Shown here in pieces: positions 17,507 to 26,199 of a stretch of 64,000 nt of DNA (the stretch's first letter is position 1; each line of letters opens with the position of its first letter). The DNA lies in contig CAWDZB010000005.1 of assembly GCA_963806685.1 (NCBI GenBank), forward strand, positions 79,570 to 143,569. Direction: 5' to 3'. The notes under the pieces were generated by a model that made no database searches, was not told the origin of the DNA, and saw only the letters and a list, made by a program, of their open reading frames with translations. The position numbers and the translations under genes were made by a program. The stretch comes from DDH964 sp963806685. Lineage in GTDB: Bacteria > Desulfobacterota > Desulfuromonadia > Desulfuromonadales > DDH964.

Positions 17507-17695
17507 CTAGCCGGTTGCCCGCTGGTATCCCACGCCTGGATGCTCCCTGGTCAGGTAATAAACGGGTTTTCTGGCGAACTTGGCCCGGCATTCCTGGCTG
17601 CAAAAATAATAGAGTTGCCCTCCGTGTCGGCAGATTCCCTTTGCATCCTCCCATGGAAAAGAGAGGCCACAAACCGGATCATTCACTTCATGCAT
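17507..17695 (-). CDS. YHS-domain metal-binding protein
   Basis: 62 residues starting at ATG 17695, eight bases after AAAGGAGG; the upstream ATG at 17719 has no such site. The YHS pattern is complete: NDPVCGLSFPWEDA, then LYYFCSQECRAKFARKPVYY. YHS domains bind heavy metals through these cysteines and occur on copper ATPases and as single-domain proteins in copper/silver resistance loci. It lies between the decayed copper ATPase and the Cus operon, on the opposite strand. A chaperone or metal-sensing role is an inference from the setting. Confidence 0.82.
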   Translation of the reverse strand: MHEVNDPVCGLSFPWEDAKGICRHGGQLYYFCSQECRAKFARKPVYYLTREHPGVGYQRATG

Positions 17696-17719
17696 GGCGT
17701 TTCCTCCTTTAATGGTCAT

Positions 17720-18228
17720 ATGAGCAAGTATCGGGCCAATCTATAAAGGTGTTTTGGGAGTAGGAAAAACCTTTGAAAAATCCCGGGAAATCAGGCGGGA
17801 GCCGATGGCAAAGAATTTTCCACAACCATTCGTTGGATAGTCGCCTGGGTTACCCCTGGGGATGCTGTTCTTGCCGGAAATTGCAGCTGGAATTATCGCC
17901 GGTAAAATTCAAGGACCTAACTGCGCTCGCGCTTCAGGGAGATCCTGGTAACATCGCCGGTTCTGATTGGTGATCTAACCGGATTCTTGTTTCAGCAGGG
18001 GCTCTGTGCCTTGCAGTCGGGAATAAAGCTTGGCGAGGGCTGTATAGGTGTAGAAAACCCTACAGCTCTTGCAGAATAGTGTACAACCGAGTCCGGGATG
18101 GATCCGAAGAAATTTTACAATTAACTGTAATTATTCAAGAAACCAACTTGGTACAGGCCGTGCTTAACTCTCCCTGGAATTTGAACCTCCCGACCTTGCC
18201 GGCCAACCATCGGCCATGGAGCCAGTCG
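17720..18228. other. Control region of the Cus-type operon
   Basis: About 500 bp without a convincing gene, holding the promoter of the TolC-CusB-CusA operon and that of the YHS gene. A hairpin or operator-like repeat, GCTGTATAGG and CCCTACAGC at 18039-18066, lies about 160 bp before the first gene. No cusRS-like regulator is encoded nearby and the repeat does not match the E. coli Cus box. Confidence 0.45.
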
Positions 18229-19521
18229 ATGAAAGGGATCATCCGTAACGTTTTTGCCCTCCTGCTCACCCTGGCGCTGCTGCCGGCCCTGCCGGCCGGC
18301 GCCGAGGGCAATCCGCCCCTGGCGGCGCTGGTCGAACAGGCGCTGGCCAACAATCCCGATCTGCAAGCCGCCCGGGAGCGCTGGCAGATGTTCGACCAGA
18401 AGGTCCTGCCTGCCAGGACCCTCGATGACCCGCGTCTGGGTCTGGCCTTTTCCAATTATCCTGTCGACAGCTTCCAGGCCGACCGGACCCCGATGACCGG
18501 AAACGAAATCCAGCTCTCCCAGGGATTTCCTTTCCCCGGCAAGCTGGCCGCCAAGGAGGAGATGGCCAGGGAACAGGCACTCTGGTACCAGGGGGCCTAC
18601 GAGGACGCCCGCCTGCAGCTGGTCGGCAAGGTAAAGGATGCCTGGTACCGCCTTTACTTCCAGGACCGGGCCATCGCGGTCACCGAGCAGGATCTCAACC
18701 TCCTCGACCAGTTCGTCCGCCTGGCCGAAACTCGTTACGAGGTGGGAGGCGGATTGCAGCAGGACGTACTAAAGGCTCAGCTGGAGCGATCCAAGCTGAT
18801 GGATAAACTCTTCACCCAGCACCAGCAGCGCAGCGCTGTCACCGCCGAACTCAATACTCTGCTCGGGCGCGATCCGGCCACCCCCTTCGGTCCTCTTCCC
18901 GAGCTGACCGCGACCACCGTCCACCAGGATGTCCCGGCGCTGCAGAAACTGGCGGCCGACCATCGCCCCCTGTATCGCTCCTACCAGGCATTGATCGATC
19001 GTTACCAGAGCCAGCGCCACTTGGCGAAACTGAATTACTTCCCCGATTTCAACTTGTGGGCCAGCTACCGCTTCCGCGACGACAATCTCCCCGACGGCGG
19101 GACCGATTTCGCCAGCGCCGGGGTGAGCATCAACCTGCCGTTGTGGCAGGACAAGCGCGTCTCCGAAGTCGCCGATGCCGACAGCGGGGTGCGCATGGCG
19201 CGGCGCCAGTTCGACCATTTCCGCAATCAGGTCCACTTTGTCATCGAGGACGGATATGCGCGGCTGGAGAAGGATCGGGACCTGCTCGCCCTCTACCAAA
19301 CCGGCATCCTGCCCCAGGCCGAACAGACCTACGCGGCGAGCCTCTCCGCCTACCAGGTCGGCAGCGTCGATGCCCTCAATCTGCTCGACAGCCTGCTGAG
19401 CCTCTACCGCTACCAGATCGAATACCACCGGGCGCTCGCTGACCACGAACGGGACGTGGCGCGGCTCGAAGCCGCCGCCGGCGTCTCCCTCGGCGATACT
19501 TCACTGAAGCTCACCCCCTAA
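18229..19521 (+). CDS. TolC/CusC-family outer membrane efflux protein
   Basis: 430 residues from ATG 18229 (GGAG upstream), where a clear signal peptide begins (RNVFALLLTLALLPALPAGA). Two outer-membrane-efflux repeats follow; the first opens with PPLAALVEQALANNPDLQAA and the second near YRSYQALIDRYQSQRHLAKL, each with long coiled-coil helices. As a trimer it forms the outer-membrane exit duct of an RND pump. It is the first gene of a three-component operon, followed 18 bp later by the adaptor gene. The substrate (copper/silver) follows from the partner genes. Confidence 0.9.
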   Translation: MKGIIRNVFALLLTLALLPALPAGAEGNPPLAALVEQALANNPDLQAARERWQMFDQKVLPARTLDDPRLGLAFSNYPVDSFQADRTPMTGNEIQLSQGFPFPGKLAAKEEMAREQALWYQGAYEDARLQLVGKVKDAWYRLYFQDRAIAVTEQDLNLLDQFVRLAETRYEVGGGLQQDVLKAQLERSKLMDKLFTQHQQRSAVTAELNTLLGRDPATPFGPLPELTATTVHQDVPALQKLAADHRPLYRSYQALIDRYQSQRHLAKLNYFPDFNLWASYRFRDDNLPDGGTDFASAGVSINLPLWQDKRVSEVADADSGVRMARRQFDHFRNQVHFVIEDGYARLEKDRDLLALYQTGILPQAEQTYAASLSAYQVGSVDALNLLDSLLSLYRYQIEYHRALADHERDVARLEAAAGVSLGDTSLKLTP

Positions 19522-19539
19522 TTGGACCAGGACGAGGCT

Positions 19540-21096
19540 ATGACCAGAACCCGAAAATTCCTGTCGATCTTCGCCCTTGGCGGCCTGTTGCTCTTCTCCG
19601 GTTTTCTTTGGTACGGCGCCCAATGCGCAGCGCAGATGCGCTGGCTCCCCTTCGCCGGGCCGGCTACCGCTGAGGCCGCCAAGCAGCAGTACACCTGCGG
19701 AATGCATCCCTTCATCATCCAGGACCATCCCGGTACCTGCCCGATCTGCGGCATGGAGCTGACCCCGCTGAAGGCCGATGTCGCCCCGGCGGCCAGCGAG
19801 ACCAAAACGACGGCCAAACCGGCCGGGGAGCGCAAGATCAAGTACTGGGTCGCGCCGATGGACCCGACCTACATTCGCGACAAGCCCGGGAAATCACCGA
19901 TGGGGATGGACCTGGTGCCGGTCTACGAAGACCAGGCAACCGGCGGCAGCGTCATCCGTATCGACCCGGTGACGGCGCAGAACATGGGGGTGCGAACAGC
20001 ACCGGTGAGCAGAAAAAATCTGTCCCGGTCGATTCGCACTGTTGGCCTGGTGGCCTATCAGGAACCGAAACAGTATGCGATCAACACCAAGATCGGCGGC
20101 TGGGTCGAAAAACTCTACGTCAACGAGACCGGGCAGCGGGTGAAAAAGGGTCAGAAGCTGCTGGAGATCTACAGTCCCGAGCTGGTCAGTGCCCAGGAGG
20201 AGCTCCTGCTCGCTCTGAAAAACCGCGACGCCTTGGCCGGCAGTCCCTTCCCGCAGATTGCCGACAGCGGCCAGCAGCTGCTCGACGCCTCCCGGCGCCG
20301 GCTTCAGCTCTGGGATATTTCAAAGGGGCAGATCGCCCGGCTTGAAAAGAGTCGCAAGGTTGAAAAGACCATGGCGCTCTACGCGCCCGCAAGCGGCGTC
20401 GTCACCATGAAAATGGTTCAGGAAGGGCAGGCGATCAAGAAGGGGATGGACTTGATGACGATCTCCGACATTTCCCAGGTCTGGGTGCTGGCCGATATCT
20501 ACGAATACGAGCTGCCGTGGGTCAAGGTCGGCCAGCAGGCCGAAATCGAGCTCCCTTTCGTTGGCCACCAGGCAGTGACCGCACGGCTCAGTTATATCTA
20601 CCCCTACCTCGAAGCCAAGACCCGCACCGTCAAGGCCCGCTTCGAGATTCCCAACCCCGATTTCGAACTCAAGCCGGAGATGTACGTCAATGTCCAGCTG
20701 CAGACCAGCCCGGTAAGGAACGCCCTGACCGTACCGGCCGAAGCAGTACTCCATTCTGGCGAACAGGAGACGGTCTTCGTGGTTCTCGGCGACGGCAAGT
20801 TCGAGCCACGCCGGGTCAAGACCGGGGTGCAGGACGACCAGGGAAACCTCCAAGTCGTCCAGGGGCTGCTCGAGGGCGAGCGCGTGGTGACCAGCGCCCA
20901 GTTCATGCTCGACTCAGAAAGCAAGCTGCGCGAGGCGATCCAGAAGATGCTGGAGCCGAAGAAAGCGCCGGCGCCAGCCGCTCAGGCGCCAGGGAAGGGC
21001 GGCGGCATGGAGGATCTCTTCTCCGACGGGGAGTCCGGAAACCCTGCAAAACCCGCCAAAAAGTCCCAGGAAAAGCTGAACGACCTGTTCAAGTAA
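19540..21096 (+). CDS. cusB: CusB-like RND periplasmic adaptor with heavy-metal-binding head
   Basis: 518 residues from ATG 19540 (GACGAGG upstream). An N-terminal membrane anchor (about residues 8-25) is followed by two heavy-metal-binding motifs: YTCGMHPFIIQDHPGTCPIC with GMEL (from residue 51) and KYWVAPMDPTYIRDKPGKSP with MGMDLVP (from about 105). The membrane-fusion core runs from about residue 150: barrel-sandwich hybrid (GGWVEKLYVNETGQRVKKGQ), alpha-hairpin, beta-barrel. The C-terminal tail is Lys/Ala/Pro-rich and ends SQEKLNDLFK. CusB-type adaptors hand copper(I)/silver(I) to CusA through methionines. The two head motifs suggest enhanced metal capture. Confidence 0.92.
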   Translation: MTRTRKFLSIFALGGLLLFSGFLWYGAQCAAQMRWLPFAGPATAEAAKQQYTCGMHPFIIQDHPGTCPICGMELTPLKADVAPAASETKTTAKPAGERKIKYWVAPMDPTYIRDKPGKSPMGMDLVPVYEDQATGGSVIRIDPVTAQNMGVRTAPVSRKNLSRSIRTVGLVAYQEPKQYAINTKIGGWVEKLYVNETGQRVKKGQKLLEIYSPELVSAQEELLLALKNRDALAGSPFPQIADSGQQLLDASRRRLQLWDISKGQIARLEKSRKVEKTMALYAPASGVVTMKMVQEGQAIKKGMDLMTISDISQVWVLADIYEYELPWVKVGQQAEIELPFVGHQAVTARLSYIYPYLEAKTRTVKARFEIPNPDFELKPEMYVNVQLQTSPVRNALTVPAEAVLHSGEQETVFVVLGDGKFEPRRVKTGVQDDQGNLQVVQGLLEGERVVTSAQFMLDSESKLREAIQKMLEPKKAPAPAAQAPGKGGGMEDLFSDGESGNPAKPAKKSQEKLNDLFK

Positions 21097-21137
21097 GCGC
21101 AGATTTCCCGCGACTTACTTCCCGATAAAGGACTGTC

Positions 21138-24100
21138 ATGCTCGAGAAACTCATCGACTGGTCGATCAAGAACAAATTCATGGTGGCGCTGCTGACCTTC
21201 TTCGTCATCGTCGGCGGCCTCTATGCCATGTTCAAGACGCCCATCGACGCCATCCCCGACCTGTCGGACGTCCAGGTCATCGTCTTCACCGACTATCCCG
21301 GTCAGGCCCCGCAGGTGGTCGAGGACCAGGTCACCTACCCGCTGACCACCCAGATGCTGGCGGTCCCCGGTGCCAAGGTGGTGCGCGGCTATTCCTTCTT
21401 CGGCCTCTCCTTTGTCTACATCATCTTCAAGGATGGCACCGATCTCTACTGGGCCCGTTCGCGGGTCCTGGAATACCTCAACTACGCCGCCGGTAAGCTC
21501 CCCAGGGGAGTGACGCCAAGCCTCGGTCCCGACGCCACCGGGGTCGGCTGGGTCTACGAATATGTGCTCGAGAGTGACAACCACGATCTGCAGCAGCTGC
21601 GTTCCATCCAGGACTGGTACCTGCGCTATGAGCTGACCGCGGTTCCCGGCGTTTCCGAAGTCGCCTCCATCGGCGGCTACGTCAAGCAGTACCAGGTGGA
21701 AGTCGACCCCGATAAGCTGCTCGCTTACAACCTCTCCATTCCGAAGATCAAGATGGCGATTCAGCGCTCCAACAACGACGTCGGCGGCCGGCTGGTGGAG
21801 ATGGCCGAGACCGAGTTCATGGTGCGGGGCCTGGGCTATCTGAAGTCGAAGGAAGACATCGAAAAAGTGGTGATCGGCACCGACCAGAACGGGACGCCGA
21901 TTTTGGTGCGGGATGTGGCCCGGGTCACCATCGGTCCCGAGCTGCGGCGCGGAGCGGCCGAACTGGACGGGAAAGGGGAGGCCGTGGGTGGCGTGGTCAT
22001 CATGCGCTACGGCGAAAATGCCCTGAAGACCATCGAAAACGTCAAGAAAAAGCTCGCTGAGCTGCAACAGGGGCTCCCGGAAGGTGTGCACATCAAGGCC
22101 GTCTACGATCGCAGCGGGCTGATCGAGCGGGCGGTGGAGACCCTGAAGAGCAAGCTGATCGAGGAGAGCATCGTTGTCGCCGTGGTCACCGCCCTCTTCC
22201 TCTTCCACATCTCCAGCTCGCTGGTGGCGATCTTTACCCTGCCGGTGGCGATCCTGCTCGCCTTCATCGTCATGCACTTCCAGGGGATCAACGCCAACAT
22301 CATGAGCCTGGGCGGGATTGCCATCGCCATCGGTGCGATGATCGACGCGGCGATCATCATGATCGAGAACGCCCACAAGCACCTGGAGCGGGACCGCGGC
22401 AGGAAGCCCCACTGGGAGATCATCGCCAGCTCCGCCAAGGAGGTGGGGCCGGCGCTTTTCTATTCACTGCTGGTCATCACCGTTTCCTTCTTTCCGGTAT
22501 TCGCCCTCGGCGAGCAGTCCGGGCGGATGTTCAAGCCGCTGGCCTATACCAAGACCTACGCCATGGCCGGGGCGGCGCTCCTGTCGGTGACCCTCGTCCC
22601 GGTGCTGATGGGCTGGTTCATCCGCGGCAAGATACCCGATGAGGAGAAGAACCCCATCAACCGCTTCCTGATCCGCATCTACCATCCCGTCGTCGACTTC
22701 GTCCTCAAGTGGCGCTGGTCGGTGCTGGTCGTGGCGTTGTTGATCACCCTGACCAGCATCATTCCGCTCAAGAAGATGGGCTCGGAGTTCATGCCGCCTC
22801 TCTACGAGGGGGACCTGCTCTACATGCCGACCACCCTGCCGGGGATCTCAATCACCAAAGCCAAGGAGCTGCTGCAGCAGACCGACCGCATCATTGCCTC
22901 CTTCCCCGAGGTGGAGCACGTCTTCGGCAAGGTCGGCCGGGCCGAGACCGCCACCGACCCGGCGCCCCTGTCGATGCTGGAAACCACCATTATGCTCAAG
23001 CCGGAAGGAGAGTGGCCCAAGATCCACCACGACCGCTTCTACAGCGGCTGGTCCGACACCTGGGAGCTGCTCAAGAAGCCGCTGCGCTGGTTCTGGCCGG
23101 AACAGAGCACGATCACCGTCGAGGAACTGAAGAACCGGCTCAACGAGGCGATCCAGTTTCCCGGCCTGACCAACGCCTGGACCATGCCGATCAAGACCCG
23201 CATCGACATGCTCTCCACCGGCATCAAGACCCCGGTCGGCATCAAGATCATGGGGTCCGACCTGAACAAGCTCTCGGCGATCGGCCAGCAGATCGAGGCG
23301 ATTGTCCGCGACATTCCCGGCACCCTCTCCGCCTATTCGGAACGGGTGGTCGGCGGCAACTACCTCGACTACGAGATCGACCGCGACGCCATCGCCCGCT
23401 ACGGACTGACCGTGGGGGACGTCGAGGACGTCATCTCCAGTGCCATCGGCGGCATGAACGTCACCCAGACCGTGGAAGGCCTGGAACGCTACCCGGTCAA
23501 TATCCGCTACCAGCGCGACTACCGCAACGACCTCCAGGCGCTGCAGCGGGTTCTGGTGCCGCTGCCGCGGGGGGGGCACATCCCCATCACCCAAGTGGCG
23601 AAAATCAGCATCAAGAAGGGGCCGCCGGGGATCAAGAGCGAGAACGCCCGGCGCACCGCCTGGATCTACGTCGACATCAAGGACATCGACGTCGGTACCT
23701 ACGTGGAGAACGCGCAGAAGGTCATCGCCCAGAAGGTACAGCTGCCGGCCGGCTACAATATTGTCTGGAGCGGCCAGTACGAGTACATGCAGAAGGCCAA
23801 GGCGACCCTGACCGTGGTGATCCCGCTGACGCTGCTGATTATCTTAGTGATCATCTACATGAACACCAAGAGCCTGATCAAGACCGGCATCATCTTCATC
23901 GCCCTGCCGCTATCCCTGGTCGGCTGCTTCTGGTACATCTACCTGCTCGGCTACAACACCTCGGTGGCGGTCTGGGTCGGCGTCATCGCCCTGGCAGGGA
24001 TCTCCGCCGAGACCGGGGTGGTGATGCTCCTCTACCTCGACCTGGCTTACGAACTCTGGCTTCGCAAGGGGCGGATGAAGACCCGGGGCGACCTCGCCCA

Positions 24101-24392
24101 GGCGATCCATCACGGTGCAGTCAAGCGCATAAGGCCCAAGATCATGACCATCTGCGTGATCATCGCCGGCCTGGTACCGATCATGTGGAGTCACGGGGCC
24201 GGTGCCGACGTCATGAAACGCATCGCCGCGCCGATGGTCGGCGGGGTGGTGACCTCCGGTATAATGGAGCTGCTAGTCTTTCCGGTGATCTATTTCCTCT
24301 GGCGGCAGATCGGGCTGGACCGGGCCGTGGCGCCCACCGTTACAGGGGACATCGATGAGACGGAACACTACGCAGACATTTCCGCGACCTAA
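21138..24392 (+). CDS. cusA: CusA/CzcA-family heavy-metal RND efflux pump
   Basis: 1084 residues, near full length for the family. It starts MLEKLIDWSIKNKFMVALL and continues with DAIPDLSDVQVIVFTDYPGQ, the HME-RND hallmark. The proton-relay helix GAMIDAAIIMIENAHK lies around residues 398-413. About twelve membrane helices and two large periplasmic loops are visible; the periplasmic cleft has methionines (MPIKTRIDMLSTGIKTPVGI, then KIMGSD) as in copper/silver pumps, which favours Cu(I)/Ag(I) over zinc/cobalt. It exports metal with proton antiport through CusB and the TolC-like duct encoded just upstream. No frameshift. Confidence 0.93.
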   Translation: MLEKLIDWSIKNKFMVALLTFFVIVGGLYAMFKTPIDAIPDLSDVQVIVFTDYPGQAPQVVEDQVTYPLTTQMLAVPGAKVVRGYSFFGLSFVYIIFKDGTDLYWARSRVLEYLNYAAGKLPRGVTPSLGPDATGVGWVYEYVLESDNHDLQQLRSIQDWYLRYELTAVPGVSEVASIGGYVKQYQVEVDPDKLLAYNLSIPKIKMAIQRSNNDVGGRLVEMAETEFMVRGLGYLKSKEDIEKVVIGTDQNGTPILVRDVARVTIGPELRRGAAELDGKGEAVGGVVIMRYGENALKTIENVKKKLAELQQGLPEGVHIKAVYDRSGLIERAVETLKSKLIEESIVVAVVTALFLFHISSSLVAIFTLPVAILLAFIVMHFQGINANIMSLGGIAIAIGAMIDAAIIMIENAHKHLERDRGRKPHWEIIASSAKEVGPALFYSLLVITVSFFPVFALGEQSGRMFKPLAYTKTYAMAGAALLSVTLVPVLMGWFIRGKIPDEEKNPINRFLIRIYHPVVDFVLKWRWSVLVVALLITLTSIIPLKKMGSEFMPPLYEGDLLYMPTTLPGISITKAKELLQQTDRIIASFPEVEHVFGKVGRAETATDPAPLSMLETTIMLKPEGEWPKIHHDRFYSGWSDTWELLKKPLRWFWPEQSTITVEELKNRLNEAIQFPGLTNAWTMPIKTRIDMLSTGIKTPVGIKIMGSDLNKLSAIGQQIEAIVRDIPGTLSAYSERVVGGNYLDYEIDRDAIARYGLTVGDVEDVISSAIGGMNVTQTVEGLERYPVNIRYQRDYRNDLQALQRVLVPLPRGGHIPITQVAKISIKKGPPGIKSENARRTAWIYVDIKDIDVGTYVENAQKVIAQKVQLPAGYNIVWSGQYEYMQKAKATLTVVIPLTLLIILVIIYMNTKSLIKTGIIFIALPLSLVGCFWYIYLLGYNTSVAVWVGVIALAGISAETGVVMLLYLDLAYELWLRKGRMKTRGDLAQAIHHGAVKRIRPKIMTICVIIAGLVPIMWSHGAGADVMKRIAAPMVGGVVTSGIMELLVFPVIYFLWRQIGLDRAVAPTVTGDIDETEHYADISAT

Positions 24393-24411
24393 CCGCAAAG
24401 GAGAATCGAGG

Positions 24412-24906
24412 ATGAACAGGAAGATCTGGATTGGACTTTTTACCGTGCTGCTGATCGCTCTCCCCTTCTCCGCCCTGGCGGGCGACCAGAAGATGCAGGG
24501 CATGGACCATGGCAAAATGAAGGGAATGGAGCAGGGCGGGATGATGAACGGCATGATGATGCTGGGCAATCAGACCGAGAACGGGGTCAAGGCCATGGCC
24601 CACATCAAAGACATCCATGAAGGGATGGCCAAGATGGGCATGGACCAGACCCACCACCTGATGGTGATGTTCACCGACGCCGCCACTGGCAAGCCGATCG
24701 CCACCGGGACCGTTGCCGTGAAAATCAAGGACCCCGCGGGCAAGGTGAGCAAACCGATCCAGCTGATGCCCATGAACATGGGCGAGGGCGAAGGCTTCGG
24801 CTCCGACATCGCTCTGCCGGCCAAGGGCAAGTACCAGTTCCTCATCGGCAGCAAGCTGGAGGACGGCCATAAGCGCCAGTTTCAGTTCAATTTCGACAAC
24901 CAATAA
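24412..24906 (+). CDS. Met/His-rich periplasmic metal-binding protein
   Basis: 164 residues from ATG 24412 (AAAGGAG upstream), 19 bp after cusA. A signal peptide (IWIGLFTVLLIALPFSALAG) is followed by a methionine/histidine cluster MDHGKMKGMEQGGMMNGMMM and then GMAKMGMDQTHHLMVMFTD and MPMNMGEGEGFG. The second half looks like a beta-sandwich (TGTVAVKIKDPAGKVSKPIQ). It occupies the place where CusF sits in enterobacterial cus operons but is not CusF-like in sequence. The likely role, inferred from operon position and ligand content, is a periplasmic Cu(I)/Ag(I) chaperone for the pump. The operon ends at a strong hairpin just downstream. Confidence 0.85.
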   Translation: MNRKIWIGLFTVLLIALPFSALAGDQKMQGMDHGKMKGMEQGGMMNGMMMLGNQTENGVKAMAHIKDIHEGMAKMGMDQTHHLMVMFTDAATGKPIATGTVAVKIKDPAGKVSKPIQLMPMNMGEGEGFGSDIALPAKGKYQFLIGSKLEDGHKRQFQFNFDNQ

Positions 24907-24929
24907 GCCGGTTCAATCCCTGGAAAAGC

Positions 24930-24957
24930 AAAGGGCCGCGGAAATCCGCGGCCCTTT
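24930..24957. terminator. Bidirectional terminator after Cus operon
   Basis: AAAGGGCCGCGG and CCGCGGCCCTTT form a perfect 12 bp stem with a 4-base loop between the Cus operon and the convergent acyltransferase gene; A- and T-ends serve both strands. Confidence 0.85.
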
Positions 24958-24995
24958 GGCGTAGATGAACTGGTTGACAGCAAGGCATGCGAGGC

Positions 24996-25637
24996 TCAGG
25001 CGGGGGGCTCCTGGCCGAGCAGCCCGGCGATGGCGGCCATCACCCGGTCGACGATCAGCTGGTGGGTTTCCTTGTTGTCCTCGCGCTCGAAGAGGTCGGA
25101 AAAGTCCACGGGCGAACCGAAGGTGATCGCGGCAGGCTGCCGGAAACCGGGGAATTTCCAGGTGTTGAGGCCGCTGATGGCGGTCGGCACGACGACCGGG
25201 CGGACGGTGTAAATGAGCTTGCCGACGCCTCGGTTCCCCTTGCCGAGTTTGCCGTCGGGATGCCGGGTTCCCTCCGGGTAGAGCATTACCTTGTCGGTCC
25301 GCAACAGGTCCTCGAGGACCTTGCCGGCACGGACGTCCCGCCCGCGCTTGACCGGAAAGGCGCCCCAGGAGCGAAACAGGGTGCCGAGCAGGCGGTTTCG
25401 GAACAGTTCCTCCTTGGCGGGAGCCCAGAGCATCTGCAGGGGCTGGTGTTTGCTCACCGCCCAGGGGAGGAAGACGGTCTCGTAGCCGGAAATGTGGTTG
25501 GCGGCGATCAACACCCCCCCCTCGCGGGGCAGATGCTCGGCGCCCCTGATGCGCAGGCCGTTGACCAGCGAGGCGTAGCCACCGATGAGGTAGGCGGAGG
25601 AGGTGACCCAGATGCGGCGAAACAGGGAACGATTCAA
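24996..25637 (-). CDS. PlsC-type 1-acyl-glycerol-3-phosphate acyltransferase
   Basis: 213 residues. It has the acyltransferase motifs NHISGYETVFLPW (about residues 48-60), GAFPVKRG (about 94-101) and LYPEGTRHPDGKLGKGNRGV (about 121-140). The usual NHx4D catalytic pair reads NHx4E here (NHISGYE), a conservative change. The enzyme would acylate lysophosphatidic acid or another lysophospholipid at the membrane. It is convergent with the Cus operon and divergent from the VanZ-like gene, apparently alone. Confidence 0.87.
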   Translation of the reverse strand: MNRSLFRRIWVTSSAYLIGGYASLVNGLRIRGAEHLPREGGVLIAANHISGYETVFLPWAVSKHQPLQMLWAPAKEELFRNRLLGTLFRSWGAFPVKRGRDVRAGKVLEDLLRTDKVMLYPEGTRHPDGKLGKGNRGVGKLIYTVRPVVVPTAISGLNTWKFPGFRQPAAITFGSPVDFSDLFEREDNKETHQLIVDRVMAAIAGLLGQEPPA

Positions 25638-25797
25638 GGCTTCCTCGGGGTGGGCATGATCTGATGTGAGCCTTTATATCACCGAGGGTAGCGGCCGGCA
25701 ACCGAAAATCCTCCCCTATCCATAAAGCCCCTTTTGTTCGGGAGCTATTTCCGGTATTTTGATAGCTTAACCAAACTCGCCGGAAGGATTCGCCGCT

Positions 25798-26199
25798 TTG
25801 CCCCAGCACCTGAAAAAATCCGCCTATCTCTGGCTGTTCGGCTGCATCAGTTGGGCCCTCCTGGTCCTCTGGCTGTCGTTGACCCCCCACCCGCCGCGGA
25901 TCCGTATGCCGCTGTTGTCCTGGGACAAGTTCCAGCATTGCGCCTCCTACGCCCTGCTGACCCTCTTCGCCGGCCGGAGCGCCGTCATCCTCAGGCCCGG
26001 CCGGCGGGGAAACTGGCTGCTGGCGGGGGGCGGTGCCCTGGCCTTCGGTTCGCTGATCGAGGGGCTGCAGTTTCTCACCCACAAGGGGCGAACCGCCGAT
26101 TTCCGGGATATCCTGGCCAATGCCACCGGCATCCTGGTGGTCTGCCTGCTGGCGACTCTCTGGCGTCGATTCGGCCCGGTCTCGAGGACGGTGCCTTGA
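25798..26199 (+). CDS. VanZ-like membrane protein
   Basis: 133 residues starting with TTG at 25798 (GGAAGGATT upstream). Four hydrophobic segments are visible: YLWLFGCISWALLVLWLSLT, FQHCASYALLTLFAG, WLLAGGGALAFGSLIEGLQF and ILVVCLLATLW. The motifs WDKFQHCASYALL and EGLQFLTHKGRTADFRDILA are typical of VanZ-like/PhoT-type small membrane proteins, whose function is mostly unknown (VanZ gives teicoplanin resistance). It overlaps the next gene through TTGA. The frame in the other phase that appears to extend the nuclease gene upstream is a shadow of this gene. Confidence 0.82.
   Translation: MPQHLKKSAYLWLFGCISWALLVLWLSLTPHPPRIRMPLLSWDKFQHCASYALLTLFAGRSAVILRPGRRGNWLLAGGGALAFGSLIEGLQFLTHKGRTADFRDILANATGILVVCLLATLWRRFGPVSRTVP

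Noticed and set aside
25734..26195. N-terminal extension of the AddB-like nuclease gene to 25734
   Set aside because: This part is the off-frame shadow of the VanZ-like gene; the nuclease similarity starts after the TTGA overlap.
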